A stretch of DNA of 35,337 nt from Hominenteromicrobium mulieris (GTDB taxonomy: Bacteria > Bacillota > Clostridia > Oscillospirales > Acutalibacteraceae), in assembly GCA_021029595.1 (NCBI GenBank), contig JAJJOY010000013.1, positions 1 through 35,337 of the forward strand, given 5' to 3'. The notes beneath the pieces are model-generated. The model was given only the letters and a program-made list of their open reading frames with translations. It ran no database searches and was not told where the DNA came from. Of the stretch, positions 7,584 through 16,049 are shown one piece after another; the stretch's first letter is position 1, and the number at the start of each line of letters is the position of its first letter. Position numbers and translations under genes: made by a program.

Positions 7584-8487
7584 GAAGTTTTCGGGCGCGT
7601 CACAGATTATGTCCCGCTTTCGCGGCTGGATACAGGCAGGGGCAACTTTATTGACCAACCTGCACCTGCCGAACTTCCTCAAGGGCAAACTGTACCAAGG
7701 CGCAGGGAAAACCGTCTGTGTGCCCGGGCTGAATTGCTACTCCTGCCCGGCAGCCTCCGGCGCTTGTCCCATCGGGGCGTTTCAGGCGGTAGTGGGCTCT
7801 TCCAAGTTCAGTTTTTCCTATTATATCACAGGCTTTCTCATTTTGCTCGGCGTCCTGCTCGGACGCTTTATCTGCGGTTTTCTGTGCCCCTTCGGCTGGT
7901 TTCAGGAACTGTTGCATAAAATTCCCACGAAGAAGTTCTCCACAAAGAAACTCAAGCCCCTGCGATACCTCAAGTACGCCGTACTGCTGGTGATGGTTTT
8001 CCTGCTGCCGGCGTTCCTTGTAAACGATGTAGGCATGGGCGACCCGTTCTTCTGTAAATACCTCTGTCCGCAAGGCGTGATGGAGGGGGCCATCCCGCTG
8101 TCCCTTGCCAATTCCGGTATCCGGTCGGCGCTGGGGAGCCTGTTTACATGGAAATTCGGTATCCTGCTTGCCGTGATCGTGCTGAGCGTAATATTCTACC
8201 GTCCCTTCTGCAAGTGGCTCTGTCCGCTGGGGGCGTTTTACGCACTGTTCAACCGGGTATCTCTCTTTCAGATAAAGGTGGACAAAAACAAGTGTGTATC
8301 CTGCGGAAAATGCGCCAAAGCCTGCAAGATGGATGTGGACGTAACGAAAGCGCCCAACCATACCGAGTGCATCCGCTGCGGAATGTGCATACGCACCTGT
8401 CCGACGGGCGCCGTGCGCTTCCGTTACGGCTTCGGAGACGGCAAAGATAAAACAAAGGCGGCAAAAAAAGCCGCAGAAAAACAATAA
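7576..8487 (+). CDS. Polyferredoxin membrane protein (NapH/MauN-like, 4Fe-4S)
   Basis: A 303-residue membrane protein with about four helices (near 82-100, 133-150, 193-209 and a shorter one) and a C-terminal ferredoxin domain. Two full 4Fe-4S motifs are present: Cys240/243/246/250 and Cys265/268/271/275. The membrane part carries paired cysteine motifs: CYSC-x6-CP (54-64), CGFLCP (100-105), CKYLCP (160-165) and CKWLCP (212-217). CxxxCP pairs are the hallmark of NapH/MauN/CcoG-type electron-transfer proteins. It presumably moves electrons from cytoplasmic ferredoxin or quinol-level donors across the membrane. Start: TTG at 7576, overlapping the previous stop; a later ATG at 7609 is possible. 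Its position before a TlpA lipoprotein suggests it supplies electrons to that protein, which is an inference. Confidence 0.9.
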   Translation: MGKKFSGASQIMSRFRGWIQAGATLLTNLHLPNFLKGKLYQGAGKTVCVPGLNCYSCPAASGACPIGAFQAVVGSSKFSFSYYITGFLILLGVLLGRFICGFLCPFGWFQELLHKIPTKKFSTKKLKPLRYLKYAVLLVMVFLLPAFLVNDVGMGDPFFCKYLCPQGVMEGAIPLSLANSGIRSALGSLFTWKFGILLAVIVLSVIFYRPFCKWLCPLGAFYALFNRVSLFQIKVDKNKCVSCGKCAKACKMDVDVTKAPNHTECIRCGMCIRTCPTGAVRFRYGFGDGKDKTKAAKKAAEKQ

Positions 8488-8515
8488 ACAATAATAACAA
8501 GGAGAAACAAAACAG

Positions 8516-9496
8516 ATGAAAATGAATAGAACAAATACGGCCGGCCGATTGCTGGCACTGCTGCTTCTCGCCCTGATGATGTTGTCTTTGACAGCCTGCG
8601 GCACAAAGAACGGAGACAAAGCGGACGGAATGAGCAGCGAACCGAAGAATGCCGAGGAAGCGGTCGCCATGCACAAAGATCTGATGGCGCAGGAAAACGC
8701 CATTCTCTCGGAGAACACAGCCCTTTGGGAAAAGGTATTCATGGCAGCCGACAAGGGCATGACCATGCAGGAGGACGGCAAAAACTACGGTGATTTCCTA
8801 CTCAGTACAATCGAATCCGCCAAGGATCAGTTTACGGAGGATGAGCTGAAGCTGCTCAAGGAGGGGGCGGAGAAGATCCGCGACATTGAAACCAAGCTGA
8901 CCATGATTGAGGAAAAGTACCCCGAGGCAGCACAGGAATCTACGGATGGCGCTATGAGCGTGCCCGCAGGCAACGACACGACCACGCCGCCCGATGACGG
9001 CAGTATGCAGAAATCCGATGACGGCAGCATGCAGAAATTCCCCACCTTTGAGGGCAAGGACCTGGATGGAAATACGGTGAAAAGTGACGAGCTGTTCTCT
9101 GCCAACGCCGTCACCGTGGTGAATTTCTGGTTCACCACCTGCAACCCCTGCGTGGGCGAGCTTGCTGAGTTGGACGCACTGAACAAAGAGCTTGCGGAGA
9201 AGGGCGGCTCCCTCATCGGCGTCAACACCTTCACGCTGGACGGCGACGAAGCGGCAATTTCCGAAGCAAAGGATGTACTGGCCAAGAAGGGCGCGACCTA
9301 TCAGAATGTGTATTTTAACTCCGATGGTGAGGCGGGAAAGTTTACCACCAACATCTTTGCCTATCCTACCACTTATGTGGTTGACCGCAACGGCAACATC
9401 GTGGGCGAACCCATCGTAGGCGCCATCACGGAAAAAAATCAAGCGGAGACGCTGCAAAAGCTCATCGACCAGGCTCTTGCCGCCGACGCAGGCTGA
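8516..9496 (+). CDS. TlpA/ResA-like thioredoxin-fold lipoprotein
   Basis: A 326-residue exported lipoprotein: signal peptide ending in the lipobox SLTAC (Cys near residue 28), then a helical, charged region (about 40-145) of unknown role, and a thioredoxin-fold domain (about 175-320). The domain has the active site F-T-T-C-N-P-C-V-G-E with a CxxC pair and the conserved cis-proline loop AYPTT, as in TlpA/ResA disulfide reductases. A 24-base tandem duplication gives DDGSMQKSDDGSMQK just before the domain. Ribosome binding site AAGGAG is well placed before the ATG. It follows the Fe-S membrane protein by 28 bases and precedes MsrAB, so it probably reduces MsrAB on the outer face of the membrane. 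Confidence 0.92.
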   Translation: MKMNRTNTAGRLLALLLLALMMLSLTACGTKNGDKADGMSSEPKNAEEAVAMHKDLMAQENAILSENTALWEKVFMAADKGMTMQEDGKNYGDFLLSTIESAKDQFTEDELKLLKEGAEKIRDIETKLTMIEEKYPEAAQESTDGAMSVPAGNDTTTPPDDGSMQKSDDGSMQKFPTFEGKDLDGNTVKSDELFSANAVTVVNFWFTTCNPCVGELAELDALNKELAEKGGSLIGVNTFTLDGDEAAISEAKDVLAKKGATYQNVYFNSDGEAGKFTTNIFAYPTTYVVDRNGNIVGEPIVGAITEKNQAETLQKLIDQALAADAG

Positions 9497-9592
9497 CCCG
9501 AAATTTAAAAAGTGCCTGCTGCACGCCATTGCATTGCCCTTGGCGGGCGAAGGGGGGCGTAAGCCCTGATTCTTCTAAAAGGAGGAAACGCG

Positions 9593-10711
9593 ATGTATCG
9601 AAGCGTATTGGCCCTGCTTTTCGCCTCGGTTCTGCTGCTGAGCGGCTGCGCCGTCGGGCAGCAGACTGTGCCGAAGGAAAAAAGCGGACAGGAAGCAACC
9701 ATGGACGAATCGGCCTTTGACCGGTCCGACGACGAGATCACTTATATGGATACCACAGAAAATGTCATCTATCTGGCGGGCGGCTGCTTCTGGGGCATGG
9801 AACAGCTGATGCAGTCCATCCCCGGTGTCATCGATGCCGAGAGCGGCTACGCCAACGGCACCTGCGAGGCGGACGCCGATTACAAGACCGTTTGCAAGGG
9901 CGAGACCGGCTTTCGGGAGACCGTGCGGGTGGAATACGACCCCGAGCAGGTGAGCCTCGATGCGCTGCTGTTGGCCTACTTCTATGTGATCGACCCCACG
10001 GTACAAAACCAACAGGGCAACGACCGGGGCAGCCAGTACCAGACCGGCGTCTACTACACCAACGAAAGCGCGAAGGAGACGGTGGAGCGCATCGCGGAGA
10101 TCGAGCGCGGCCGCAGCGAGAAGTTTTTCGTGGAGATCGGCCCGCTCAAGAACTACTATCCCGCCGAGGAATACCACCAGAACTACCTCGAAAAGAATCC
10201 GGACGGCTACTGCCACATCCCGCGCGCGGAGATGGAACTCTTCTCCAAACTGCGCATCGACCCGGGCGACTATCAGAAGCCCGCGGCAGAGTCCATCCGG
10301 GACAAGCTGACGGCGGAGCAGTACCGCGTCACGCAGGAGAACGACACGGAGCGCGCCTTCACGGGCGAGTTTTGGGACAAATTTGAAAAGGGCATCTATG
10401 TGGATGTCGTGACCGGTGAGCCGCTCTTTTCCTCCACGGATAAGTACGAGAGCAGCTGCGGCTGGCCCGCCTTTACAAAGCCCATCGAAGGCCCCGCCGT
10501 GGTGGAAAAAGAGGATCTGAGCCACGGGATGCGCCGCACGGAGGTCAGAAGCCGCGCCGGAGACTCCCACCTCGGCCATGTGTTCACCGGCGATCCGGAG
10601 TCCCCCAATGGCGTGCGCTACTGCATTAACAGTGCGGCCCTGCGCTTTGTCCCCTATGAAAAAATGGAGGCCGAGGGCTACGGGTACCTCCTGTACCTGT
10701 TTGAGAAATGA
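9593..10711 (+). CDS. msrAB: Extracytoplasmic MsrA-MsrB fusion lipoprotein (peptide methionine sulfoxide reductase)
   Basis: A 372-residue bifunctional enzyme that reduces both S- and R-forms of methionine sulfoxide in proteins. A signal peptide with lipobox LLSGC (Cys19) places it on the outer membrane face. The MsrA domain (about 56-215) has the catalytic motif GGCFWG (Cys65). The MsrB domain (about 235-370) has the catalytic Cys344 in RYCINS and a resolving Cys289 in SSCGWP; the two zinc-binding CxxC pairs of many MsrBs are absent, which matches the disulfide-forming, thioredoxin-dependent subclass. AAAGGAGG precedes the ATG. It closes the redox operon and is followed by a strong terminator. 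Comparable surface MsrAB systems with CcdA and thioredoxin-like lipoproteins are known in streptococci. Confidence 0.96.
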   Translation: MYRSVLALLFASVLLLSGCAVGQQTVPKEKSGQEATMDESAFDRSDDEITYMDTTENVIYLAGGCFWGMEQLMQSIPGVIDAESGYANGTCEADADYKTVCKGETGFRETVRVEYDPEQVSLDALLLAYFYVIDPTVQNQQGNDRGSQYQTGVYYTNESAKETVERIAEIERGRSEKFFVEIGPLKNYYPAEEYHQNYLEKNPDGYCHIPRAEMELFSKLRIDPGDYQKPAAESIRDKLTAEQYRVTQENDTERAFTGEFWDKFEKGIYVDVVTGEPLFSSTDKYESSCGWPAFTKPIEGPAVVEKEDLSHGMRRTEVRSRAGDSHLGHVFTGDPESPNGVRYCINSAALRFVPYEKMEAEGYGYLLYLFEK

Positions 10712-10734
10712 TTTCAGGTGCATACACATCAAGC

Positions 10735-10783
10735 GGAAAAGCAGGAAGGCTGTTCTTTTGAAGAACAGCCTTCCTGCTTTTCT
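10735..10783. terminator. Strong bidirectional terminator
   Basis: A near-perfect hairpin: AAAAGCAGGAAGGCTGTTCTT against its complement, with a loop of TTG. It ends the msrAB operon from the left and the surface protein gene from the right. Confidence 0.92.
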
Positions 10784-10813
10784 GGGAAGATAAGACTTTT
10801 ACTTTTTAAGGAT

Positions 10814-13800
10814 TTACAGTGATTTTTTCTCCCGCCGCCTGATTTTCCATACGATCAGTGCAACGCATCCGGCAAAAGATGCACATAGCGCGGTGCTCCA
10901 TAAATTCATTTGACCGCTGTCACCGGTCTGCGGGATTGTAACCGCGCGCCAGCCGGCATACACAGTCCTATCCCCGGTCAGATAAATGTCTGAGACCTTG
11001 TTCACAAGGCTCCGTTCGCTGTACCAGCCGACAAAGGTATACCCGTGCCGAGTAGGAACATACTTGGTCAAATCAATGTAGGTATTGTACGTTTCCTGCA
11101 CGCCGGGAATAGCACTGCCGCCGCCTGTTTCAAAGCGCAGCGTGTAGTAGTTGACGGGCGGATTGTTGTCGCCGGTATGCGTCCAGTGGGCGTAGACGGT
11201 GGTATTTGCAGAGAACACGGTATCCGTCGTAATCTTTGTGCCGCCGCTCTTTTCGGTGTACCAGCCGTTGAAGCTGTGCTTGCTGCGGGAAGCATCGGGC
11301 AGAGAGGTTAGCTTCTGCTTGGTGGTGGTCATGCTGTCGACAGAGGGCGTACCGTCGTTTCCGTCAAAGGTGACGGTGTACTCCGTGGGCGTAGGCGGCG
11401 CATCCTCCTCGAAGATGGCCTTGATCTCCACGTTGTCGCTCGGCATGGTGAACTTGTCGTCCCTTACCGTCACGTCGCCGCTCATAACCTGCCACTCCTT
11501 AAAATGGTAGCCCGCGTTTGGCGCAGCGGTCAGGGTGATTTCCGTTCCGGCCGTCGCCGAGGCGGGATCCGCGCTGCCCGTGCCGTGACCGTCGTCCCTG
11601 ACGATGACGGCGTATTCCGTCTCGGGAGCCTTGGCTATCGTGATGGAAAACTCCTTAATATCTTCACCCAAAGCGTTGACCGCCATGACGGTAAAGACCT
11701 CGGTCCCTTCCCCGGCGGGCGTGCCGCTTATCTCTCCTGTGTCCTCGTTTAGGCTAAGTCCCTCGGGCAGGACGCCGCTCACAATGCTCCATGTGATGGG
11801 CGCGGTACCCTTGGCGGTCAAGCGGCTGCTGTAAGCCTCGCCTTCCATGCCGTCGGGCAGGCTTTCCGCGACGATTGTCGGTGGCATAGGGGGTCGGTTA
11901 TCGATAAGCTTCACCCGAATCGCGGCTGTTACCGCAGGCTCCGGCTGCTGAAAGATGTCTCCGTCATCATTGCTAAGCACCGGCGTGCCGGTGATGGTCT
12001 GCCAATCCACGGACTCCGCATCATAGGACGATTCATCCCATGCCACGTCGACCCAGCGCCATGCGCCGTCAACGGCATTGATGCACACATTTTCCGGCAA
12101 GCCGAGCTCTGCAAAGGGCGTGCCGAACGGCTTATCGGTAATGGGATCCGGTTCATCGATATTCCTGATGGTGTTTTTGATGGCGTTGATTTTGATGGTA
12201 ATCTCCGTCGGCTTGTGGAGACGCAGGTCGTCCGGCGTGAATACCACCGTCACATCGTGTTCACCCGGAGTCTGGAGGTAGAACGGCGGGGCATTCTTGA
12301 AGGAGAACGTGCCGGGGGCGACGGTATCCGTACCCTTGACCTTTGCCACGCCGCCGACGAGCGTGCCGACTTCATCGTTGTAGGTTCCCACCTGAAGCTT
12401 TCGCCAAGTGAATATGGTGTTGTCGGGCAACGTAAAATCGCCGTTCTTCCATCGGAATACGGGCAGCTGCGTGATCTCCGTCTCGGTCGGGTCAGGCTGC
12501 AGCTGAACCTTTCTCACGGCTCGGAGGTCGGCGTTTTCCGGTATGGTGAAATACTTCTCCAATTCGGCGCGGTTGACTTCGCCGTAGATGGTCTGCTCCT
12601 CAAACGAATTGGGGTCGTAGGTCGAGCTGTCCCATGAGGTGACGACATTCATACCGAAGTCCATCCCTGTTCCCTCGGGATCTTTTTCATCGCCCACCGC
12701 ATAAAAGCTGAATGAATCCGAGAGATTCAGCTCCTCAAATGGCGTTCCGAATTTTTCATTGGTAATGTGTCCGGCCCTGGTCTCCTTGAATGTGCGGGGA
12801 ACGACGTTCACATCAACGGTGCATTTCGCCTTGTTATACCGCTTCAGGTTGTCGGGCGTGAAGATGATCTTCAGTTGCAGCTGCCCCGCCTGCAATAGCG
12901 TGCTCGCCGTCAAGGAATGTCCGTATATTTTCTGATCTTTGTCCAGCGTGAATTTGCCGGAAACCGTTTCGCCGTTCACCGTGGCCGTTCCGCCGGAGAG
13001 ATATTTATCGGCAAACACAAGGAAGCACAGGTCGCCGCCGTAGAGCTGCTTGGAATAGGTGGGCGGCTCCAGCGTGGGCGTAAAGACACGGTCGTCAATG
13101 AGTGTTATCCTTGCGGTTGCCTTGACTGTGCTTGTCGGCTCCAGATCATCCGTGAAGCCGCTCCTTTCAACATGCAGCTTGCCGGTAATGATCTGCTCGC
13201 CATATTTGTTCGGGTCATAGGTGGAGCCGTCCCATGTCACGGGCACGGGACTGTAACTCGCGCCGGTGTTGGTCTCAACCTTGACGCCGAAAGGGAAAAG
13301 GGGAAGCCCCAGATCCTCAAACGCCGTGCCAATGGGCTTGTCCGTGATGATCACGTCGTCCGGGACTCTTGTGATCGTGCGCTTTGTCCCCACCACGGTA
13401 AGGATACATTCCGCCGTGGTGTATGCCTCCGTATCTTTGGGGGTAAAGAGGATCACCATGCGGTTTTCGCCCGGGTGTACTCTGCCGCCTTCATAATACT
13501 TGAAGCCGAACGTGCCGGGAACAACGGTGTCCGTCCCCTCGGCCTTCGCTTCGCCGCCCATGAGCGCCTTGTCGGTGTACTCATTGCCGACATAGGCCGG
13601 AAGGCGCAGCGTGGGCGGGGTGGTGATGACCGTTTTGGCAGGCTGCAAAAGCTCTCCGTAGGCCTTATGGCAGGTTTCGCAAACAGCCTTCTCCGTGGAC
13701 GTAGCCTTGCCGCCGGAGCAGTTGCCTGTTTCGGTATGGCTGCTGTCCGCGATACAGGTGCGTGTGTGCGTTCCGTTGCCGTTGGAGGTCCATTCGCCCC

Positions 13801-14284
13801 AGCTATGGTTGTGCACCTCCCATATGGCATAGATGGTTGTGCTCATATCATACCCATGTACTACCAGGCACTCGGTATAACCGCCGTTTCCGCCATATAT
13901 CGGCTTACCGGTCCGAGAATTCGCCCAACCCATGAAGGTATATCCGTCACGGGTCGGAATTTTGTCCGATATGGGGACCCATACATGAAATTCCGAGCTA
14001 ATCACGCTCTGACTTGGCGGCGCGCCGCTGCCGCCGTTGGCATCGTAATGCAGCGTATAGGTGTATTGGGTGGCAGCGGGACGGGCTGCCCCGCTCCTCG
14101 TTTTTGGCATCATAGTATCGGATGTCCCTGCCGGGTCTGCGCCGTAGGCCTCATGGCATTCATACAGGCCGCCCGTTTCCGATGCGCGTGCGGCAACCTC
14201 TCCATCCGCCGCAAAGACCGTCGCGGGCATCATGGTCAGCACCATACAGCATAGAAGCAGAATGCTGAGTATTCGTTTCTTCAT
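10814..14284 (-). CDS. Giant secreted surface protein with InlB-type repeats and sortase signal
   Basis: A 1156-residue surface protein. A signal peptide (about 1-26, ends VFAADG) is followed by an InlB-type beta-grasp repeat (about 70-150, with GYTFMGW and TIYAIW) and a short Cys/His-rich stretch (HSWGEWTSNGNGTHTRTC). Residues about 240-800 hold repeated Ig-like units, each with a GTF.FK segment and a later W(D/E).S(T/S)YD.. segment. Then come a He_PIG-like Ig domain (about 801-887, LPEGLSLNEDTGEISGTP), a divergent repeat (about 888-967) and two more InlB repeats (about 968-1116). The C-terminus is IPQTGD, a hydrophobic helix and KIRRREKKSL, a sortase signal. The ATG at 14284 has GGAGGG 8 bases upstream and overlaps the previous stop by 4 bases. 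Adhesion or ligand binding is inferred. Confidence 0.88.
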   Translation of the reverse strand: MKKRILSILLLCCMVLTMMPATVFAADGEVAARASETGGLYECHEAYGADPAGTSDTMMPKTRSGAARPAATQYTYTLHYDANGGSGAPPSQSVISSEFHVWVPISDKIPTRDGYTFMGWANSRTGKPIYGGNGGYTECLVVHGYDMSTTIYAIWEVHNHSWGEWTSNGNGTHTRTCIADSSHTETGNCSGGKATSTEKAVCETCHKAYGELLQPAKTVITTPPTLRLPAYVGNEYTDKALMGGEAKAEGTDTVVPGTFGFKYYEGGRVHPGENRMVILFTPKDTEAYTTAECILTVVGTKRTITRVPDDVIITDKPIGTAFEDLGLPLFPFGVKVETNTGASYSPVPVTWDGSTYDPNKYGEQIITGKLHVERSGFTDDLEPTSTVKATARITLIDDRVFTPTLEPPTYSKQLYGGDLCFLVFADKYLSGGTATVNGETVSGKFTLDKDQKIYGHSLTASTLLQAGQLQLKIIFTPDNLKRYNKAKCTVDVNVVPRTFKETRAGHITNEKFGTPFEELNLSDSFSFYAVGDEKDPEGTGMDFGMNVVTSWDSSTYDPNSFEEQTIYGEVNRAELEKYFTIPENADLRAVRKVQLQPDPTETEITQLPVFRWKNGDFTLPDNTIFTWRKLQVGTYNDEVGTLVGGVAKVKGTDTVAPGTFSFKNAPPFYLQTPGEHDVTVVFTPDDLRLHKPTEITIKINAIKNTIRNIDEPDPITDKPFGTPFAELGLPENVCINAVDGAWRWVDVAWDESSYDAESVDWQTITGTPVLSNDDGDIFQQPEPAVTAAIRVKLIDNRPPMPPTIVAESLPDGMEGEAYSSRLTAKGTAPITWSIVSGVLPEGLSLNEDTGEISGTPAGEGTEVFTVMAVNALGEDIKEFSITIAKAPETEYAVIVRDDGHGTGSADPASATAGTEITLTAAPNAGYHFKEWQVMSGDVTVRDDKFTMPSDNVEIKAIFEEDAPPTPTEYTVTFDGNDGTPSVDSMTTTKQKLTSLPDASRSKHSFNGWYTEKSGGTKITTDTVFSANTTVYAHWTHTGDNNPPVNYYTLRFETGGGSAIPGVQETYNTYIDLTKYVPTRHGYTFVGWYSERSLVNKVSDIYLTGDRTVYAGWRAVTIPQTGDSGQMNLWSTALCASFAGCVALIVWKIRRREKKSL

Positions 14285-14634
14285 GTCGTTTTTCCCTCCT
14301 GTTCCTGCGGGTCCGGCTTGCCTGTCCCGCCTTTTTTCCGGTTTTCTCTGATCCTGAACCGCATGCACAGCGCGGTGATTGCCGCCGCAGCGGCAAAGGA
14401 TACAACGGCCACCAGCACATAGCCGCCCGCATCCTCGCGCAGCAGCATCGCGCCGAACACGCCCCATGCGGCGGTCTGTCCCGGCCTGACAACCGTGCTC
14501 ATCGCCTGCATCAGCACCGCGAACAGCAGCATACACGCGGCACTCAGTCCGTATATATCATGCTGCTGCCTTCGGCGGGTGTTTTTCCGTACCCGCTGCC
14601 GGACGAGTGCGACCCGTCTTGCGGTATCGTACAT
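14281..14634 (-). CDS. Small two-TM membrane protein upstream of the surface protein
   Basis: A 117-residue protein with a basic N-terminal cytoplasmic region (about residues 1-30, RQRVRKNTRRRQQ), two membrane segments (about 31-50 and 70-92) and a charged cytoplasmic tail. No family is recognised. The ATG at 14634 has GGAGGG 10 bases upstream. Its stop overlaps the start of the surface protein gene (ATGA), so the two are translationally coupled and probably act together, for example as an assembly or export partner. It resembles in layout, not in sequence, the protein at 16036-16398. The role is unknown. Confidence 0.65.
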   Translation of the reverse strand: MYDTARRVALVRQRVRKNTRRRQQHDIYGLSAACMLLFAVLMQAMSTVVRPGQTAAWGVFGAMLLREDAGGYVLVAVVSFAAAAAITALCMRFRIRENRKKGGTGKPDPQEQEGKTT

Positions 14635-14691
14635 ACAGTTTGACCCTCCTCTCCGGTTTGTCTGAAACTGTGGCCTAAAAACCCTTTCACT

Positions 14692-14697
14692 TATATA
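14692..14697 (-). promoter_or_regulatory. Possible promoter -10 for the surface protein pair
   Basis: A TATATA sequence on the minus strand lies 58 bases before the 14634 start and just downstream of the terminator at 14745-14781. No good sigma-A -35 is seen 17 bases upstream, so the promoter may need another sigma factor. This is tentative. Confidence 0.3.
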
Positions 14698-14744
14698 GGT
14701 ACATAAAATCGGAAAAACTCTCACCCAAAACGCAAAATTTTCCA

Positions 14745-14781
14745 AAAAAAATTTGAGAGCCGCCAAAAAAGCAACTCTCAA
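14745..14781 (-). terminator. Intrinsic terminator or attenuator between PrsW and the surface protein genes
   Basis: On the minus strand TTGAGAGTTGC pairs with GCGGCTCTCAA (7 Watson-Crick pairs plus G-U and G-C pairs), followed at once by ATTTTTTTT. It sits 16 bases after the PrsW stop, so it should end or reduce the sigma-PrsW transcript before the surface protein genes. Confidence 0.75.
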
Positions 14782-14796
14782 GGTGTGAATGTTCGG

Positions 14797-15426
14797 TTAT
14801 TTCATCCGCGATAAACGGAACGTAGACAGCCTTCCCGCCGCTACCAGCAGCACCGGCAGAGCGTAGGCCACATACTGCGCCGCACCGCCGTAGGCGATGA
14901 GCAGATTGTAAACGGCATGGAGGGTGATGGCCGCGCCCAGCAACCCCCAGGTGCCTGCAATTTTCAGCCATGTCCGCTGCCACGCATAGGCAAGCCCGCC
15001 GCCCACGATCAGACCGCAGAGGACGTGCATGGCTCCCGTGCCGAAGCCACGGAAGAAGATGAAGGAGAAACGGTCTGCTCCGTTCTGAATGAGATAGCAC
15101 ACGTTTTCAAAGGTGGCAAAGGCAAGGGCAACTGTTATTGCGGCAGCCTTGATTTTATCCCCCTCCGGCTCAAACACCAGAAGATAGAACACCAGCGGCA
15201 GCAGCTTCATCATCTCCTCCACCACCGGCGCAATCTCCGCCGTGGCGGCAAGGGCGTCCGCCTGACACACCGACGCGAGGAAAGTATTGATGTAGGCCGA
15301 AAGCAGGCACACACCCATTCCGACGATGCAGAACAGAAAAAAGCGGAGATGCCGCCTGCCCATGCACAGAGCAGCCACCAGCAGCGGGGACACCATGCAC
15401 AGAAATATGTTTTCAATATAGGTCAT
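14797..15426 (-). CDS. PrsW-type intramembrane metalloprotease
   Basis: A 209-residue membrane protein with about 6-7 helices. It shows the PrsW family motifs: VVEEMMK (Glu70, Glu71, Lys74), FATFENV (Phe103-Glu107), a helix with MHVLCG (His134) and LHAVYN (His170), which together form a predicted metal site within the membrane. In Bacillus subtilis, PrsW cuts the anti-sigma factor RsiW to release SigW; in Clostridioides difficile a PrsW controls CsfT. Here the gene is in a block with an ECF-like sigma factor and small membrane proteins, so cleavage of one of these as an anti-sigma factor is a reasonable inference. The ATG overlaps the stop of the preceding gene by 4 bases. An upstream reading frame extension was rejected for lack of a ribosome binding site. 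Confidence 0.85.
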   Translation of the reverse strand: MTYIENIFLCMVSPLLVAALCMGRRHLRFFLFCIVGMGVCLLSAYINTFLASVCQADALAATAEIAPVVEEMMKLLPLVFYLLVFEPEGDKIKAAAITVALAFATFENVCYLIQNGADRFSFIFFRGFGTGAMHVLCGLIVGGGLAYAWQRTWLKIAGTWGLLGAAITLHAVYNLLIAYGGAAQYVAYALPVLLVAAGRLSTFRLSRMK

Positions 15427-16049
15427 GCGTCCACCGCCTTTCTCACAGCGGGCAGCAGCCCCAATATGGTCAGCGTCAGCAGCATATCGCACCAGAAGAC
15501 GGGGCTTGCCGGGGAAGTATCCGGCCAGAAGCAGCCCGCCGTCCAAAGCAGGTACTCCGCGAACGCAAAGCACAGCACGCCGATGTGGAAGTACCGCATA
15601 TTCCGCGCCGCGCCCGTCCGGGTCTCTGCATAGGCAAGCCCTCGAATGGCGCAGTAGGAAAACCATATCATCATGCCGCACCAGATCAGGTTGGAGAGAA
15701 TATCCCCGAAGGTGCAGTAGAACGCCAGCAGCGGCACGCCGAACGCAGGCGCAAGCCATGCTCTGCGACAGCGGAAGCTGTGCTCATCTGCGCCTGCCAG
15801 CGTGGCCTGCAATATCCGCAGAAAAATCACACTGGCCACCCAGCCGAACTCCGACACATAAAACACCTTCGGCGTGGTATCGAACAGCAGCAGATACAGC
15901 GTCCAGTAGAGCGCGCCGAGGGCAAAGCAGCCGTAGAAGCACAGCAGCAGAAAATACGCCTGCCTGCGGCTTTTCCGGTAGGATATGCCCGAAAGCAGCG
16001 CGCCGACGAACGTGACCAGCAGCTGCAGCAGGTTCTCAATCAGCTCCAT
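15423..16049 (-). CDS. Polytopic membrane protein of unknown function in the sigma-PrsW block
   Basis: A 208-residue protein with about seven hydrophobic segments and short loops; aromatic- and cysteine-rich. No family is recognised. The ATG at 16049 has GAGGAA a few bases upstream and overlaps the end of the preceding gene by 14 bases; its own stop overlaps the PrsW start (ATGA). Such tight packing on both sides indicates translation as one unit with the sigma factor and PrsW. It could be a sensor that controls PrsW or part of the anti-sigma system; nothing in the sequence decides this. Confidence 0.75.
   Translation of the reverse strand: MELIENLLQLLVTFVGALLSGISYRKSRRQAYFLLLCFYGCFALGALYWTLYLLLFDTTPKVFYVSEFGWVASVIFLRILQATLAGADEHSFRCRRAWLAPAFGVPLLAFYCTFGDILSNLIWCGMMIWFSYCAIRGLAYAETRTGAARNMRYFHIGVLCFAFAEYLLWTAGCFWPDTSPASPVFWCDMLLTLTILGLLPAVRKAVDA

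Noticed and set aside
7648-8781. Minus-strand frame of 377 codons
   Set aside because: Antisense of the polyferredoxin and TlpA genes, which carry full cysteine motifs.
9575-10732. Minus-strand frame of 385 codons over msrAB
   Set aside because: Antisense of a gene with intact MsrA and MsrB catalytic motifs.
12917-14254. Plus-strand frame of 445 codons
   Set aside because: Antisense of the surface protein gene; no family resemblance, no ribosome binding site, and the opposite frame has domains and signal sequences.
14285-14536. N-terminal extension of the surface protein by 84 residues
   Set aside because: It would place the signal peptide internally; the ATG at 14284 has a good ribosome binding site and couples to the upstream stop.
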